Below are positions 1 through 8,114 of a stretch of DNA of 46,382 bases, piece after piece. A program made the position numbers and the translations under genes. Under the pieces are notes generated by a model. It did no database searches. It was given only the letters and a program-made list of their open reading frames with translations, and was not told the origin of the DNA. The DNA comes from Methanobacteriota archaeon (lineage in GTDB: Archaea; Thermoplasmatota; Poseidoniia; Poseidoniales; Thalassarchaeaceae). The stretch lies in assembly GCA_002719615.1 (NCBI GenBank), contig PBHZ01000010.1, positions 1 to 46,382 on the forward strand, written 5' to 3'. Position 1 is the first letter of the stretch, and every line of letters begins with the position of its first letter.

Positions 1-425
1 GCACCAGATACAGTTACTGCATCTGCAGAAACTGTGAAAGATAGTTCATCACCATTCAATGCTGTTGCAGTCATTCCATCTGTTAAATCACAGGACATGA
101 CTTGTCCAGCTACGACATGGTAGGTTAGTATATCTACTAATGTCTCATTTTCCGCATCGGTATCAAAGGATGTTAGATCTATACCTGCTGCTGCGAATGC
201 ATCATCTGTTGGTGCAAATACAGTGAAAGGTCCATCGCCTGATAGTGTTGAGACGAGTCCTGCGTGGCTCAATGCTGCTACGAGAGAATCATGCACACCT
301 GTTCCAATGGCATTGGTAGGTATGTCTTCTGTCTCATCTGCTAACACAATGGGTGACATCACGAGACTGGTGGTCATTAGTAAGGCAATCATAACTTTAA
401 AGTTAAACATAAATCGCGTTGCCAC
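1..425 (-). CDS. Secreted fasciclin (FAS1) domain protein, 3' end outside window
   Basis: Only the N-terminal part is present; the frame runs open off the left edge. A GTG at 425-423 follows an AGGAG ribosome binding site with a 5-base spacer, so I prefer it to the in-frame ATG at 410. The product begins with a short basic stretch, a hydrophobic core (IALLMTTSLVMSPIVLA) and a likely cleavage site after LA, which is a typical signal peptide. After that comes a FAS1 domain: a repeat-like start (VHDSLVAALSHAGLVSTLSG), the FTVFAPTDDAFAA motif (H1 region) and YHVVAG before the H2 region. FAS1 domains mediate adhesion at the cell surface. The gene diverges from the carotenoid operon at 537. Fold assignment is firm; the partner or ligand is unknown. 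Confidence 0.88.
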   Translation of the reverse strand, partial: MATRFMFNFKVMIALLMTTSLVMSPIVLADETEDIPTNAIGTGVHDSLVAALSHAGLVSTLSGDGPFTVFAPTDDAFAAAGIDLTSFDTDAENETLVDILTYHVVAGQVMSCDLTDGMTATALNGDELSFTVSADAVTVSG

Positions 426-536
426 ACTTACTCCTTTTATATGAATGTTTGAAACCATAGATATTTGATTCATCAATAAGTCATATTTTTTGAAAACGAT
501 TAATTATAAGCAACAGTCAATTCAGTTGGATGTAAT

Positions 537-2099
537 ATGAGTGATATGAATTCGGACGTTATTATTGTAGGAGCAGGACCTGGTGGCCTTGCATGTTCAC
601 TACTTCTTGCAAAAGCTGGTCTGAAAGTGAAAATAATAGAAAAAACAGATAGTGTTGGAGGTAGAACTAAAGTAATAGAAAAAGATGGGTACAGATACGA
701 TAACGGCCCTACTTTTTTCCATTACACAGAAATCATAGAAGAGATTTTTCAAGCTATTGGAAAAAATGCTCATGAGGAATTAAATCTTATAAAACTAGAT
801 CCAAATTACAGATTAGTATTTGGAGAAGGCGGGTCATTAAATGCTAGTACCAATATAGAGTACATGGTAGAACAAATTGAACAGTTGTGTGGAAAAAATG
901 ATGCTGAAGGATTTAGGAAGTATGTACTAGACAATAGGAAGAAATTGAAATTGTCTAAAAATTGTCTAAACTCTCCTTGGACAAGTTGGACTGACCTTGC
1001 CAACAGAAGAGCTTTGCGAGTTACTCAAGTATTGAGGCCATGGAGAAGTGTGGCATCTGATTTGTCGAAATTTTTTGATGATGATAGGATGCAACTAGCA
1101 ATGAGTTTTCAAACAAAATATTTAGGAATGTCTCCATTTCAAGCACCTAGTCTTTTCACGATATTATCCTTCTTGGAACTTGAATACGGTATCTATCATG
1201 CAAAAGGAGGATTAGGAACTGTAACAGAAAAAATGGGATTATTAGCAAAGGAATTAGGAGTAGATATTTGTCTTAATGAACCTGTTGAAGAATGTCTTTT
1301 TGATGGCAAAAAAATAGTTGGAGTCAAAACAGGAAAAAATACTTACACTGCTAAGAAATACGTAATGAATGTAGATTTTGCTACTGGAATGAAGGGATTA
1401 ATTCCTGATAAATTAAGGAAAAGATGGTCTAATAAGAAACTAGATAAAAAATCCTACTCCTGTTCAACGTTTATGTTATACCTTGGAGTAGATAAGAAAT
1501 ATGATTTAGATCACCATCAAATCTATGCGTCTAAAGACTATCATAAAAATCTAAAAGATGTCACTGAAAATAAAATCACATGGGATGATCCATCACTATA
1601 CGTTCAAAATGCATGCCTAACAGATCCATCTATGGCCCCAGATGGGCATTCTACCATCTATGTACTGGTTCCTGTTTCCAATGTCCATGAATCAATAAAT
1701 TGGGAAGAGATAAAGTATGAGTACAGGGATGTAGTAATTGAAACCATGAAAAAATTAGGATATGAAGATTTGAAGGAACACATAGTATCAGAGACTATTG
1801 TTACCCCAGACGATTGGGGCTCAAGAGATATTTACAAAGGTGCAGTTTTCAATCTAGCACATGGATTAGACCAAATGCTGTGGAGAAGGCCACAAAATAG
1901 ATTTGAAGAATTAAACAATCTATTTTTAGTTGGCGGAGGAACTCACCCAGGAAGTGGGTTACCGACCATATTTGAGAGTGGTAGAATAAGTGCAAAATTA
2001 ATCTGTTCAGATTTAGGAATAGAGCCGGATTGGAATGGCGTAGAAACTTGGTTTGAAGATATTAAAAAACCTAAAATAAAATCTAAAATGGTGGTTTAA
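537..2099 (+). CDS. crtI: CrtI-type phytoene desaturase / carotenoid oxidoreductase
   Basis: A 520-residue FAD-dependent amine-oxidase-fold enzyme. The N-terminus has the dinucleotide-binding GAGPGG motif (residues 12-17), the ribose-binding Glu35 and the following GGR motif (41-43). The C-terminus has the CrtI family signature GGGTHPGSGLPTIFESGR at about 466-483, where the FAD is closed in. Length fits CrtI (about 490-520). These enzymes desaturate phytoene towards lycopene at the membrane, but the family also includes isomerases and ketolases, so the exact step is not certain. It is first in a tight operon with a thioredoxin-fold lipoprotein (1-base overlap) and an ABA4-like protein. A second in-frame ATG three codons downstream could also serve as start. 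In light-using marine euryarchaea such an enzyme would supply the retinal precursor for rhodopsin; this is inference. Confidence 0.85.
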   Translation: MSDMNSDVIIVGAGPGGLACSLLLAKAGLKVKIIEKTDSVGGRTKVIEKDGYRYDNGPTFFHYTEIIEEIFQAIGKNAHEELNLIKLDPNYRLVFGEGGSLNASTNIEYMVEQIEQLCGKNDAEGFRKYVLDNRKKLKLSKNCLNSPWTSWTDLANRRALRVTQVLRPWRSVASDLSKFFDDDRMQLAMSFQTKYLGMSPFQAPSLFTILSFLELEYGIYHAKGGLGTVTEKMGLLAKELGVDICLNEPVEECLFDGKKIVGVKTGKNTYTAKKYVMNVDFATGMKGLIPDKLRKRWSNKKLDKKSYSCSTFMLYLGVDKKYDLDHHQIYASKDYHKNLKDVTENKITWDDPSLYVQNACLTDPSMAPDGHSTIYVLVPVSNVHESINWEEIKYEYRDVVIETMKKLGYEDLKEHIVSETIVTPDDWGSRDIYKGAVFNLAHGLDQMLWRRPQNRFEELNNLFLVGGGTHPGSGLPTIFESGRISAKLICSDLGIEPDWNGVETWFEDIKKPKIKSKMVV

Positions 2100-2689
2100 T
2101 GATTACAAGAACAATTTTTTTAACTTTAATATTCTTAACCAGTTTTCTGGCAGGTTGTATAACGGAAAATCAATCAATGGTCGAAGAAGAAATAATTGAA
2201 CCATCTGCACCTGAAAGAATGTCTTTTACTTCACGGGTCATGGGTGATGAAAATAACTCTGATTTAGATCTACATGATTATGCTTCAAATAATTCAGTTC
2301 TCTTAATTTGGGTGGCTGCAAACTGTAAGGGCTGTCACGATTGGACTGATGTCTTAGCTGAAGAAGTTAATAATGGAAATATTAGTAATGATTCTATTTT
2401 GAGCATTCATAGATATCCAGCGTTTGAATCTCCTTCATCCGTAGAAAATGTTTACGGCAAAAACTCCACTAATCCAGTATCTTGGCCTCTTTTACTTCCA
2501 TCGGAAGATACCCAAGTATACGATTTAGACACAGGTTTAGAAAGTGAATATTCTATATATGACGCTTTTGGAAATCCTTCTACACCTACATTACAGATAA
2601 TTGATTCAACAGGAAAGTTAACATGGTCATCCAAGACCTACTGGGCAACGGAGGAGCTTGTTGACGAGATCAAGGTTTTACTAGAATGA
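2099..2689 (+). CDS. Thioredoxin-fold lipoprotein
   Basis: A 196-residue exported protein. Its first 20 residues form a lipoprotein signal: basic start, hydrophobic core and a lipobox FLAGC with the Cys at 20. The mature part resembles TlpA/thioredoxin: a beta strand VLLIWVAANCKGCHDW carries a CxxC redox pair (CKGC), and a later TPTLQIIDSTGKL stretch contains the cis-Pro region (STPT). It probably acts as a surface thiol oxidoreductase or a redox chaperone. Its start codon shares one base with the crtI stop codon (TAATG), so the two are translationally coupled. Why a thiol protein sits between two carotenoid-type genes is unclear; it could protect or mature a membrane partner. Fold is well supported, substrate unknown. 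Confidence 0.72.
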   Translation: MITRTIFLTLIFLTSFLAGCITENQSMVEEEIIEPSAPERMSFTSRVMGDENNSDLDLHDYASNNSVLLIWVAANCKGCHDWTDVLAEEVNNGNISNDSILSIHRYPAFESPSSVENVYGKNSTNPVSWPLLLPSEDTQVYDLDTGLESEYSIYDAFGNPSTPTLQIIDSTGKLTWSSKTYWATEELVDEIKVLLE

Positions 2690-2698
2690 GGTTTTAAT

Positions 2699-3142
2699 AT
2701 GGATGTTTACGATTTATCTTTTTTCTTATCAACAATGTGGGTCGGGCCATTTTGGATTGCGATGATGATATATCCTGAGCATGAAAAGACCCAACAATTA
2801 ATGCAAGGGCCATGGTTTTTTGTAGGCCCTATCCTAATATGGTATTTAATTACCTTCTCAGATGTATCTGGACTTATTGGATTGGCGAAAGATTCCATGG
2901 ATCCCAGCAATGCCCTACAAGGTTTAGCTGATTTATTGGGTACAAAAGCAGGTGCTTCAGCAGCATGGGCACACATGGTTGCAGGAGATATTTTTGTTAC
3001 CAGATGGATATGGAAGAGATGTATTCAAGCAAAAACTGAAAAGTGGATTACAATAACTTCAGTATTTTTCGGAGTAATGTTGATGCCAATAGGTTTAGCA
3101 TTGAATCTAGTATTGGTTAGAGGAATACCTAATAAACAATAA
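2699..3142 (+). CDS. ABA4-like (DUF4281) integral membrane protein
   Basis: A 147-residue protein with about four hydrophobic helices. It matches the ABA4 family pattern known from plants and cyanobacteria: an N-terminal MWVGPFWIAMMIYP segment, FFVGPILIWYLI, and the helix AWAHMVAGDIFVTRWIW, in which the family has a conserved W-x-H and an Asp-x-x-x-x-Arg-Trp arrangement. In plants ABA4 is needed to make neoxanthin and also acts in xanthophyll quality control. The gene follows the thioredoxin-fold lipoprotein by 9 bases and shares an operon with crtI, which supports a carotenoid role. The chemistry in an archaeon is unknown. I recognised the family by motif order, not by search, so confidence is moderate to good. 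Confidence 0.72.
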   Translation: MDVYDLSFFLSTMWVGPFWIAMMIYPEHEKTQQLMQGPWFFVGPILIWYLITFSDVSGLIGLAKDSMDPSNALQGLADLLGTKAGASAAWAHMVAGDIFVTRWIWKRCIQAKTEKWITITSVFFGVMLMPIGLALNLVLVRGIPNKQ

Positions 3143-3168
3143 TTCCTAGATTCGCTTATTGGTCGCGT

Positions 3169-3948
3169 ATGAAAATTAGATTACATCAATTTCTATCGAA
3201 ATGCGGTATTTTTTCTTCTAAAAATGAAATCAAAAATGCAATATGGGAGGGAAAAATTACTGTAAATGGATCTATTGTCAAAAATATTAGTTTTGAATTC
3301 AATCCTGAAAAAAAAAAGGTAATTTATGATAATAAAGAATTATCACTTCCTCAAAATGAAAAATATTTTTTATTGAATAAACCTATGGGATTTATTTGTT
3401 CAAGATTGAATTCACAAGAAAAGAAATTAGGAAAGAAATCAATATATGAATTATTTTATGGGAAACTCCCTACTATGGTATATGAATCTCTAATTACTGT
3501 GGGAAGATTAGATGAAAATACTACTGGTTTATTACTGGTAACAACCGACGGAAAATTGGCTCACAAGATTACCAACCCTCAGAATAAAATTAAAAAGACA
3601 TACTATATTGAAACAACGAAATTGATTTCTTTAAATCAAATTGATGCAATAAGAAAAGGTGTAAAAATAAAAATTAATGATAATGGCAAGATTGAAGAAT
3701 ATATTTCTAGACCCACAATATTAACCGAAATTGAAGAAAATAGCATGATATTAACAATTGATGAAGGTAAGAAAAGAGAAATTCGTCGAATATTCAATTC
3801 CGTTGGGAATGAAGTATCTAAATTACACAGGTTATCAACCGAAAAAATGTCCCTAGATGATTATAACTTGGATTTAGGAGAGTTTTGTGAAATTAATTTT
3901 GAAGATATTGTTCGGGAAATATTTGATGATAACAAAACTGTATTATGA
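3169..3948 (+). CDS. RsuA/RluB-family pseudouridine synthase
   Basis: A 259-residue RNA-modifying enzyme. An S4 RNA-binding domain occupies about residues 1-60 (LHQFLSKCGIFSSKNEIKNA, then WEGKITVNG). The catalytic domain starts with YFLLNKPMGFICS and has the family box GRLDENTTGLLLVTTDGKLAH, with the catalytic Asp at 115. The later segment EGKKREIRRIFNSVGNEVSKLHR is the usual C-terminal motif of RsuA/RluB/RluE/RluF. The family makes single pseudouridines in rRNA. It is a bacterial-type enzyme; most archaea lack it and use box H/ACA guides or TruD/Pus10, so lateral gain is likely. The gene starts 26 bases after the ABA4-like gene and is very AT-rich. Target position cannot be read from the sequence. 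Confidence 0.85.
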   Translation: MKIRLHQFLSKCGIFSSKNEIKNAIWEGKITVNGSIVKNISFEFNPEKKKVIYDNKELSLPQNEKYFLLNKPMGFICSRLNSQEKKLGKKSIYELFYGKLPTMVYESLITVGRLDENTTGLLLVTTDGKLAHKITNPQNKIKKTYYIETTKLISLNQIDAIRKGVKIKINDNGKIEEYISRPTILTEIEENSMILTIDEGKKREIRRIFNSVGNEVSKLHRLSTEKMSLDDYNLDLGEFCEINFEDIVREIFDDNKTVL

Positions 3949-3997
3949 TTATTATTTACCAGGAATAATTAAAATTTAGTGGCATTGCTTCGAGTTT

Positions 3998-4174
3998 ATG
4001 GCAACTGGTGAAAGTGACATAGCGGCGGTTGTAGTCGAAGGTGTATATGAAGGAACTTTAGGACGTTTAGATAATAGATGGTGGTGGAAAGATTGGATCA
4101 AACCGATACTATTCTACTCTCTTCCGTTGATTCCTTTTATTTATATTGCTGGATGGTATCTTGGATATTTCTAA
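3998..4174 (+). CDS. 58-residue Trp-rich membrane protein, unknown
   Basis: A short frame with ATG at 3998 and TAA at 4172. The product has a soluble N-terminal half (MATGESDIAAVVVEGVYEGT), a basic and aromatic belt LDNRWWWKDWIK, and then one hydrophobic helix (PILFYSLPLIPFIYIAGWYL). The belt followed by a helix is a typical membrane-interface anchor, with the N-terminus probably cytosolic. An AT-rich TATA-like run (TTAAAATTTA, 3969-3978) lies about 20 bases before the ATG, which suggests a leaderless transcript. No family is recognised. The preserved frame in a stretch otherwise free of genes, plus clean amphipathic design, support a real gene. Confidence 0.6.
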   Translation: MATGESDIAAVVVEGVYEGTLGRLDNRWWWKDWIKPILFYSLPLIPFIYIAGWYLGYF

Positions 4175-4210
4175 TTTAGTAAAATATCCATATATCAAAA
4201 TAATTGAGTA

Positions 4211-4945
4211 TTATGTGATATTTGAAAGTCCACCATCAACATGAATTACTTCACCGGTAATCCAATCAGGGGCTTTGCTAACCAGCCACGAAGCAACGTC
4301 TCCAACTTCAGAAGCTATGCCAATTCTTCCAGATGGATTCTTATTGTTACTAATCTCTCTTGCAGCATCTGAAGATAGTATTTTCGAAGCTAATGGCGTG
4401 TCCGTTAGTCCTGGAGAAACAACATTTATCCTAATGCCTCTTTTTGCATATTCTGAGGCAGTTGCTCTAGCCAATCCCTCTAGTCCAGCCTTTGAAGCAC
4501 TTATTGCTCCATGATTTGGCATACCAATACTAGCAGCTGCTGATGAAAATAAAATAATTCTTCCATTCTTTTCTTTCATCATTATTTTTGCAGTTGAATT
4601 AATGGTATTGTGTGCAGTGAGTAGATTTTGTTCTACAGTTTCCATGAATTGTTCTGATGAAGTTGCATGTGTAGGTCGCAGGAATATAGTCCCTACTGCT
4701 AAGACAACTGCATCAATTTTACCATAATCTTCCTTAATTGAGTTGGCTACATCATGCATCTCGGAATTATTTCTAGCATCAACAGGACGTGTCTCTATAC
4801 CTGTTTCATTAGAAAAATTTGTTAGATTTGTTTCATCTCTGGCACTTCCAATAACTATCCAGTTCTCTTTCTTTAAATTGGAAGATATACATCTACCAAT
4901 TCCACCTGTAGCTCCAATTATCCATACAACTTTATTCTCTGTCAT
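4211..4945 (-). CDS. Short-chain dehydrogenase/reductase lacking the catalytic Tyr
   Basis: A 244-residue classical SDR by length and motif order: cofactor loop GATGGIG (11-17), acidic/basic change after beta2 (GSARDE, suggesting NADP), an AVG in place of NNAG (about 83-85), Ser at 134/135 in LFSSAAAS, Lys152 in SASKAG, then SPGLTDTPLA. The residue that should be Tyr in Y-x3-K is Ile148 (codon ATA), although Ser135 is exactly 13 residues before it as usual. The enzyme may therefore be inactive or work differently. Its start overlaps the UbiB-like kinase stop by 4 bases (ATGA), so both are made together. Substrate not predictable. Confidence 0.85.
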   Translation of the reverse strand: MTENKVVWIIGATGGIGRCISSNLKKENWIVIGSARDETNLTNFSNETGIETRPVDARNNSEMHDVANSIKEDYGKIDAVVLAVGTIFLRPTHATSSEQFMETVEQNLLTAHNTINSTAKIMMKEKNGRIILFSSAAASIGMPNHGAISASKAGLEGLARATASEYAKRGIRINVVSPGLTDTPLASKILSSDAAREISNNKNPSGRIGIASEVGDVASWLVSKAPDWITGEVIHVDGGLSNIT

Positions 4946-6177
4946 GTTTTCACTTCCTTACCTAATCCTAGTCCTTCTCTGAATTCATTTAATGATGGTC
5001 TCATTTCAAGAATTAATTTAACATCTGGATGTGTCCTAATTACTAGACCATCCATGTACATTAATGATCTGATTATAGGAAATGCTTCTTCGCCAAAATC
5101 TGCACCTGCGTCTTCTACTGCAGCCCTAACTGTTTTCATCATTACTTCTGTTAAGCTTTGTTCTCCAACCGATTTATCTTCAAATCCATCATATATTGAT
5201 TTCATATTTTGTTTGAATCTATTTACTTTTTTCTCTGGAGGCCGGCTACCTGCAAGATTTAATAATGATTCGAAAGCATATTCTTTATTATTTTTTGAGA
5301 GGTTTTCAAAAAAATTGAAAAGTGATAGGCTAATATTTCTGGGAGCATCACAAATTGCACCATTATCAATAAAAACAAAATTTCCATCTTTATCTATTAT
5401 GCAATTACCTGGATGAAGATCGCCATGAAAAGTTCCTACACCAAACATGTAAGCGCCATGAATTCTAAATAATTCGATTAAGTAATCCCATTCCAAAGAT
5501 TGATTTCTAATTCCTTCTTCTAATGTTTTTCCCTCTATAAACTCAGAAACCAAAACATCTTCATTTGATAGATTTTCCCAATACTCTGGAAATTTTAATC
5601 TTGGCATTGGAAACTCTTCTGCGAGTTCTGATTGAATCTTTTTTAATTTATGCCCACCTTTAATTTCATTATTCAAATTTAATTCTCTAAGTGTATAATC
5701 CTCCACATGATTTAACAATGCTATAGGATTGCCGACCTTTCTTAATTTTGGAGAAAATAAAATTAATATTTTTAGCCATCTTTTCATTCTAAAAACATCT
5801 TTTTTGAATTTTTTCTTGTGATCTGCCTTAATTATCTTAACAACAACTTCTTCTCCAGATTTTAGTCGTGCCCTGTGAACTTGGCCTACTGAAGCAGCAG
5901 CTAATGGCTCTTCATCAAACCATTCTATTGAATCGTGAAATTCATTCGAGGCTTTTTGTTTTAAGATAGAAAGAACATTTTCTGAAGGAATGGTGGATGC
6001 TTGGCCATATAATGTCTGTAATTGACGACACTTTTCTATAGAAAGTAGGTCTGGTCTCAAAGCAAATATCTGAGAAAGTTTAACTGCTAAAAGTCCTTGA
6101 TTTTGAATCCAATCTAGGTTAGCTGGACGTTTTTTTAATATTTGATACATGAAACGAGAGAACGTGAATAATCTCAT
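4942..6177 (-). CDS. ABC1/UbiB/AarF-family protein kinase-like protein
   Basis: Atypical kinase of about 411 residues. The in-frame ATG at 6177 is preceded by AGGTGA with a 5-base spacer, so I take it over the GTG at 6186. Visible motifs: an N-terminal KLSQ (about 33-36) where the family has KxGQ; the Ala-rich nucleotide loop LAAASVGQVH (about 93-102); the beta3 Lys in VVVKI (about 115); the catalytic loop HGDLHPGN (251-258); and DNG (271-273) in place of DFG. UbiB proteins support isoprenoid-lipid (quinone) metabolism through ATPase activity. It is co-transcribed with the SDR lacking its Tyr. The protein has no clear C-terminal membrane helices, unlike bacterial UbiB. Confidence 0.88.
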   Translation of the reverse strand: MRLFTFSRFMYQILKKRPANLDWIQNQGLLAVKLSQIFALRPDLLSIEKCRQLQTLYGQASTIPSENVLSILKQKASNEFHDSIEWFDEEPLAAASVGQVHRARLKSGEEVVVKIIKADHKKKFKKDVFRMKRWLKILILFSPKLRKVGNPIALLNHVEDYTLRELNLNNEIKGGHKLKKIQSELAEEFPMPRLKFPEYWENLSNEDVLVSEFIEGKTLEEGIRNQSLEWDYLIELFRIHGAYMFGVGTFHGDLHPGNCIIDKDGNFVFIDNGAICDAPRNISLSLFNFFENLSKNNKEYAFESLLNLAGSRPPEKKVNRFKQNMKSIYDGFEDKSVGEQSLTEVMMKTVRAAVEDAGADFGEEAFPIIRSLMYMDGLVIRTHPDVKLILEMRPSLNEFREGLGLGKEVKT

Positions 6178-6224
6178 AATTTTCACCTTAAATATTGATT
6201 AGTTTGCAATAAAAAAATAATTAG

Positions 6225-7601
6225 TTAATTATCATCAGATAATATCAAGTTATATCTACAGAATTCATCTTTATTGTCTGATGATTGAATTCTTTCGATG
6301 ATAACTTCTTTCATTGAAGAATATCTACTCAGTAAAGTTCCTTCAATTATGCCATCATCAAGTTCCCATAACGGGAGTTGATCTGAGTTGTCAGCATCTG
6401 GTAAGAGATGTACTTTGATATGAAAGATTGGATCTGCATCATAACTTAGTTCTCCAAGACCTGCATATTCATACCAATCCATCATTTCACTAAGGAATTC
6501 TACATGTCCATCAATTTTCCTCAAACTAAATGCAAGTTCTTCGCCTATTCGGTTACCTACCTGACGGAGTAATGATCCAATATCAATTCCAAATGTATTG
6601 AGGCTGGAAATTCCACCTTTTCCTAACTTTTTCCTTGCATCACTTATTTCTAGGCCAGATGCCATAAAGGCATCTAAATTAAATGGAGAATCAGATTCTG
6701 GTAATTCTTCGGATATTTGCAATACATCCCTAATTCGATCTAAAAAGGAGCCTCCCTCTAAAGTTAGCTTTAATGGGTCAACTATTCTTTCTTCGGTAAA
6801 CCTCTTTGATGCTAATTCAAAAGGTATAGCTTCTTCCCAAATACTTTCAATTAAGTTTCTCTGAGATTCTGCGAATGGTGATGACTGAATGAGAAGAGCA
6901 GCATCGGTTTTTCCTCTACCTACCGGATTTTCCTCAGTGTTGAGGTATTGAATAGCTTCTAATTGATCCATTACGGTTCCTTGTGATTCCAAATCATCAC
7001 TATGTCTTACTTCAATTGTTGAGTCTAATTCAGAGAAGAATCGTATCGTACGTCGATCTAGTTGTGCCATTACTTTTACTTCAACGCCTCTTTTTGCAGC
7101 TTTATTTACTTCTGATAAGGCAGTACTTCTGCACAAATGAAGTATACCAAATTTACCTAATGTCAAGATTAGGGAATGCTGAGACTCAAGAGCCATTTTT
7201 TCTATTTTTGAGAATATGTGTACCCTTTCTTTTAGCACTGCAAACTTTGGATCTGTTTCCAAATCGAGAGTGATGTCTTCTTGAATATCTTGTATTTTTC
7301 CTTCCTTGATATCCTCAAATCCTTGTTCAATTTTCTTCAACTGCTCTTTCCTGATATTAATCAAGTGTTCCAGAACATTCTTTAAAGGAGGGCTTGAAAA
7401 TTTCATAGGCCTATCCACTGTTACTGTAACTAATCCGCCGCTTTGCAATCGTTCAAGAGAATTATATGCATCTAATCTCGTAGTTCCAAGTTCCTTTGCT
7501 AATTCGCTGGCCTTTAGATTTGGTTTTGCAGATAATACGATCACTGCCTCAGCTTCTCTTTCAGATAGTCCAGCATCAATTAATAGTGTATTCCAACTCA
7601 T
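6225..7601 (-). CDS. TrmB-family transcriptional regulator
   Basis: A 458-residue protein. Residues 1-70 form a winged helix-turn-helix of TrmB type (LLIDAGLSEREAEAVIVLSA, LKASELAKELGTTRLDAYNS, LERLQSGGLVTV), followed by a coiled coil (RKEQLKKIEQGFEDIKEG) that should mediate dimer formation. A PLD-like TrmB middle domain follows (HSLILTLGKFGILHL, AAKRGVEVKVMAQLD). The C-terminal 250 residues are not recognised and make the protein longer than the usual 260-350. The start ATG overlaps the stop of the upstream peroxiredoxin gene (ATGA), so it is co-expressed with it and may answer to oxidative or sugar signals. Ligand unknown. Confidence 0.8.
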   Translation of the reverse strand: MSWNTLLIDAGLSEREAEAVIVLSAKPNLKASELAKELGTTRLDAYNSLERLQSGGLVTVTVDRPMKFSSPPLKNVLEHLINIRKEQLKKIEQGFEDIKEGKIQDIQEDITLDLETDPKFAVLKERVHIFSKIEKMALESQHSLILTLGKFGILHLCRSTALSEVNKAAKRGVEVKVMAQLDRRTIRFFSELDSTIEVRHSDDLESQGTVMDQLEAIQYLNTEENPVGRGKTDAALLIQSSPFAESQRNLIESIWEEAIPFELASKRFTEERIVDPLKLTLEGGSFLDRIRDVLQISEELPESDSPFNLDAFMASGLEISDARKKLGKGGISSLNTFGIDIGSLLRQVGNRIGEELAFSLRKIDGHVEFLSEMMDWYEYAGLGELSYDADPIFHIKVHLLPDADNSDQLPLWELDDGIIEGTLLSRYSSMKEVIIERIQSSDNKDEFCRYNLILSDDN

Positions 7602-8074
7602 TCGAACCTGTCTCCATCAGTAATTCTACTCATCGCGGAAAGTATTTTCGCCACATGAGTCCTAGGCCTAAATAACCAATCATACACATGATGAATGGTA
7701 TTGTCGGGGCCTAATAAAAAAGATGATTTTGCTGGAAATAATCCCAAATGATTAGCTACACCATATTCTACCGCAACTTTTCTATCAGGATCGGATAGTA
7801 ATGTGAATGGTAATTGTAATTCTTCCTTGAATTCTTTATGTTGTTCTATTGTATCTTGGCTTATGCCGATGACTTCCACAGGAGGAGTTAAAGAGCGGAA
7901 TAAATCATATTGGTCTTTAAAAGATAGGCATCCCCTTTTACAGGTAGGTGATCCGTCTTTAGCATAGAAAAATAGTACTTTCCATTGACCATTATAATCA
8001 GATAACGAAAACAATTCACCATCACTGGTGTTCAAAGTAAATTCTGGTGCAGTAGAACCAATTAATGACGACAT
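7598..8074 (-). CDS. Peroxiredoxin (AhpC/TSA, BCP-like)
   Basis: A 158-residue thioredoxin-fold peroxidase. It shows the N-terminal SLIGSTAPEFTL, then WKVLFFYAKDGSPTCKRGC, where Cys45 is the expected peroxidatic Cys and Cys49 a likely resolving Cys. The spacing (C-x3-C) is one shorter than the C-x4-C of typical BCP, including the second copy at 11811. Pattern VIGISQDTIEQHKEFKEELQLPFTLLSDPD is standard for the family. It would reduce peroxides in the cytosol. It is first in an operon with the TrmB regulator (4-base overlap). Confidence 0.88.
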   Translation of the reverse strand: MSSLIGSTAPEFTLNTSDGELFSLSDYNGQWKVLFFYAKDGSPTCKRGCLSFKDQYDLFRSLTPPVEVIGISQDTIEQHKEFKEELQLPFTLLSDPDRKVAVEYGVANHLGLFPAKSSFLLGPDNTIHHVYDWLFRPRTHVAKILSAMSRITDGDRFE

Positions 8075-8114
8075 AATTTAACCTCCATTGTTAATAGATT
8101 AAAACTTAATTGCT

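Noticed and set aside
223..444. Plus-strand frame at the left edge
   Set aside because: The opposite strand encodes a clear signal peptide and FAS1 motifs with a proper ribosome site; the plus frame shows no recognisable pattern.
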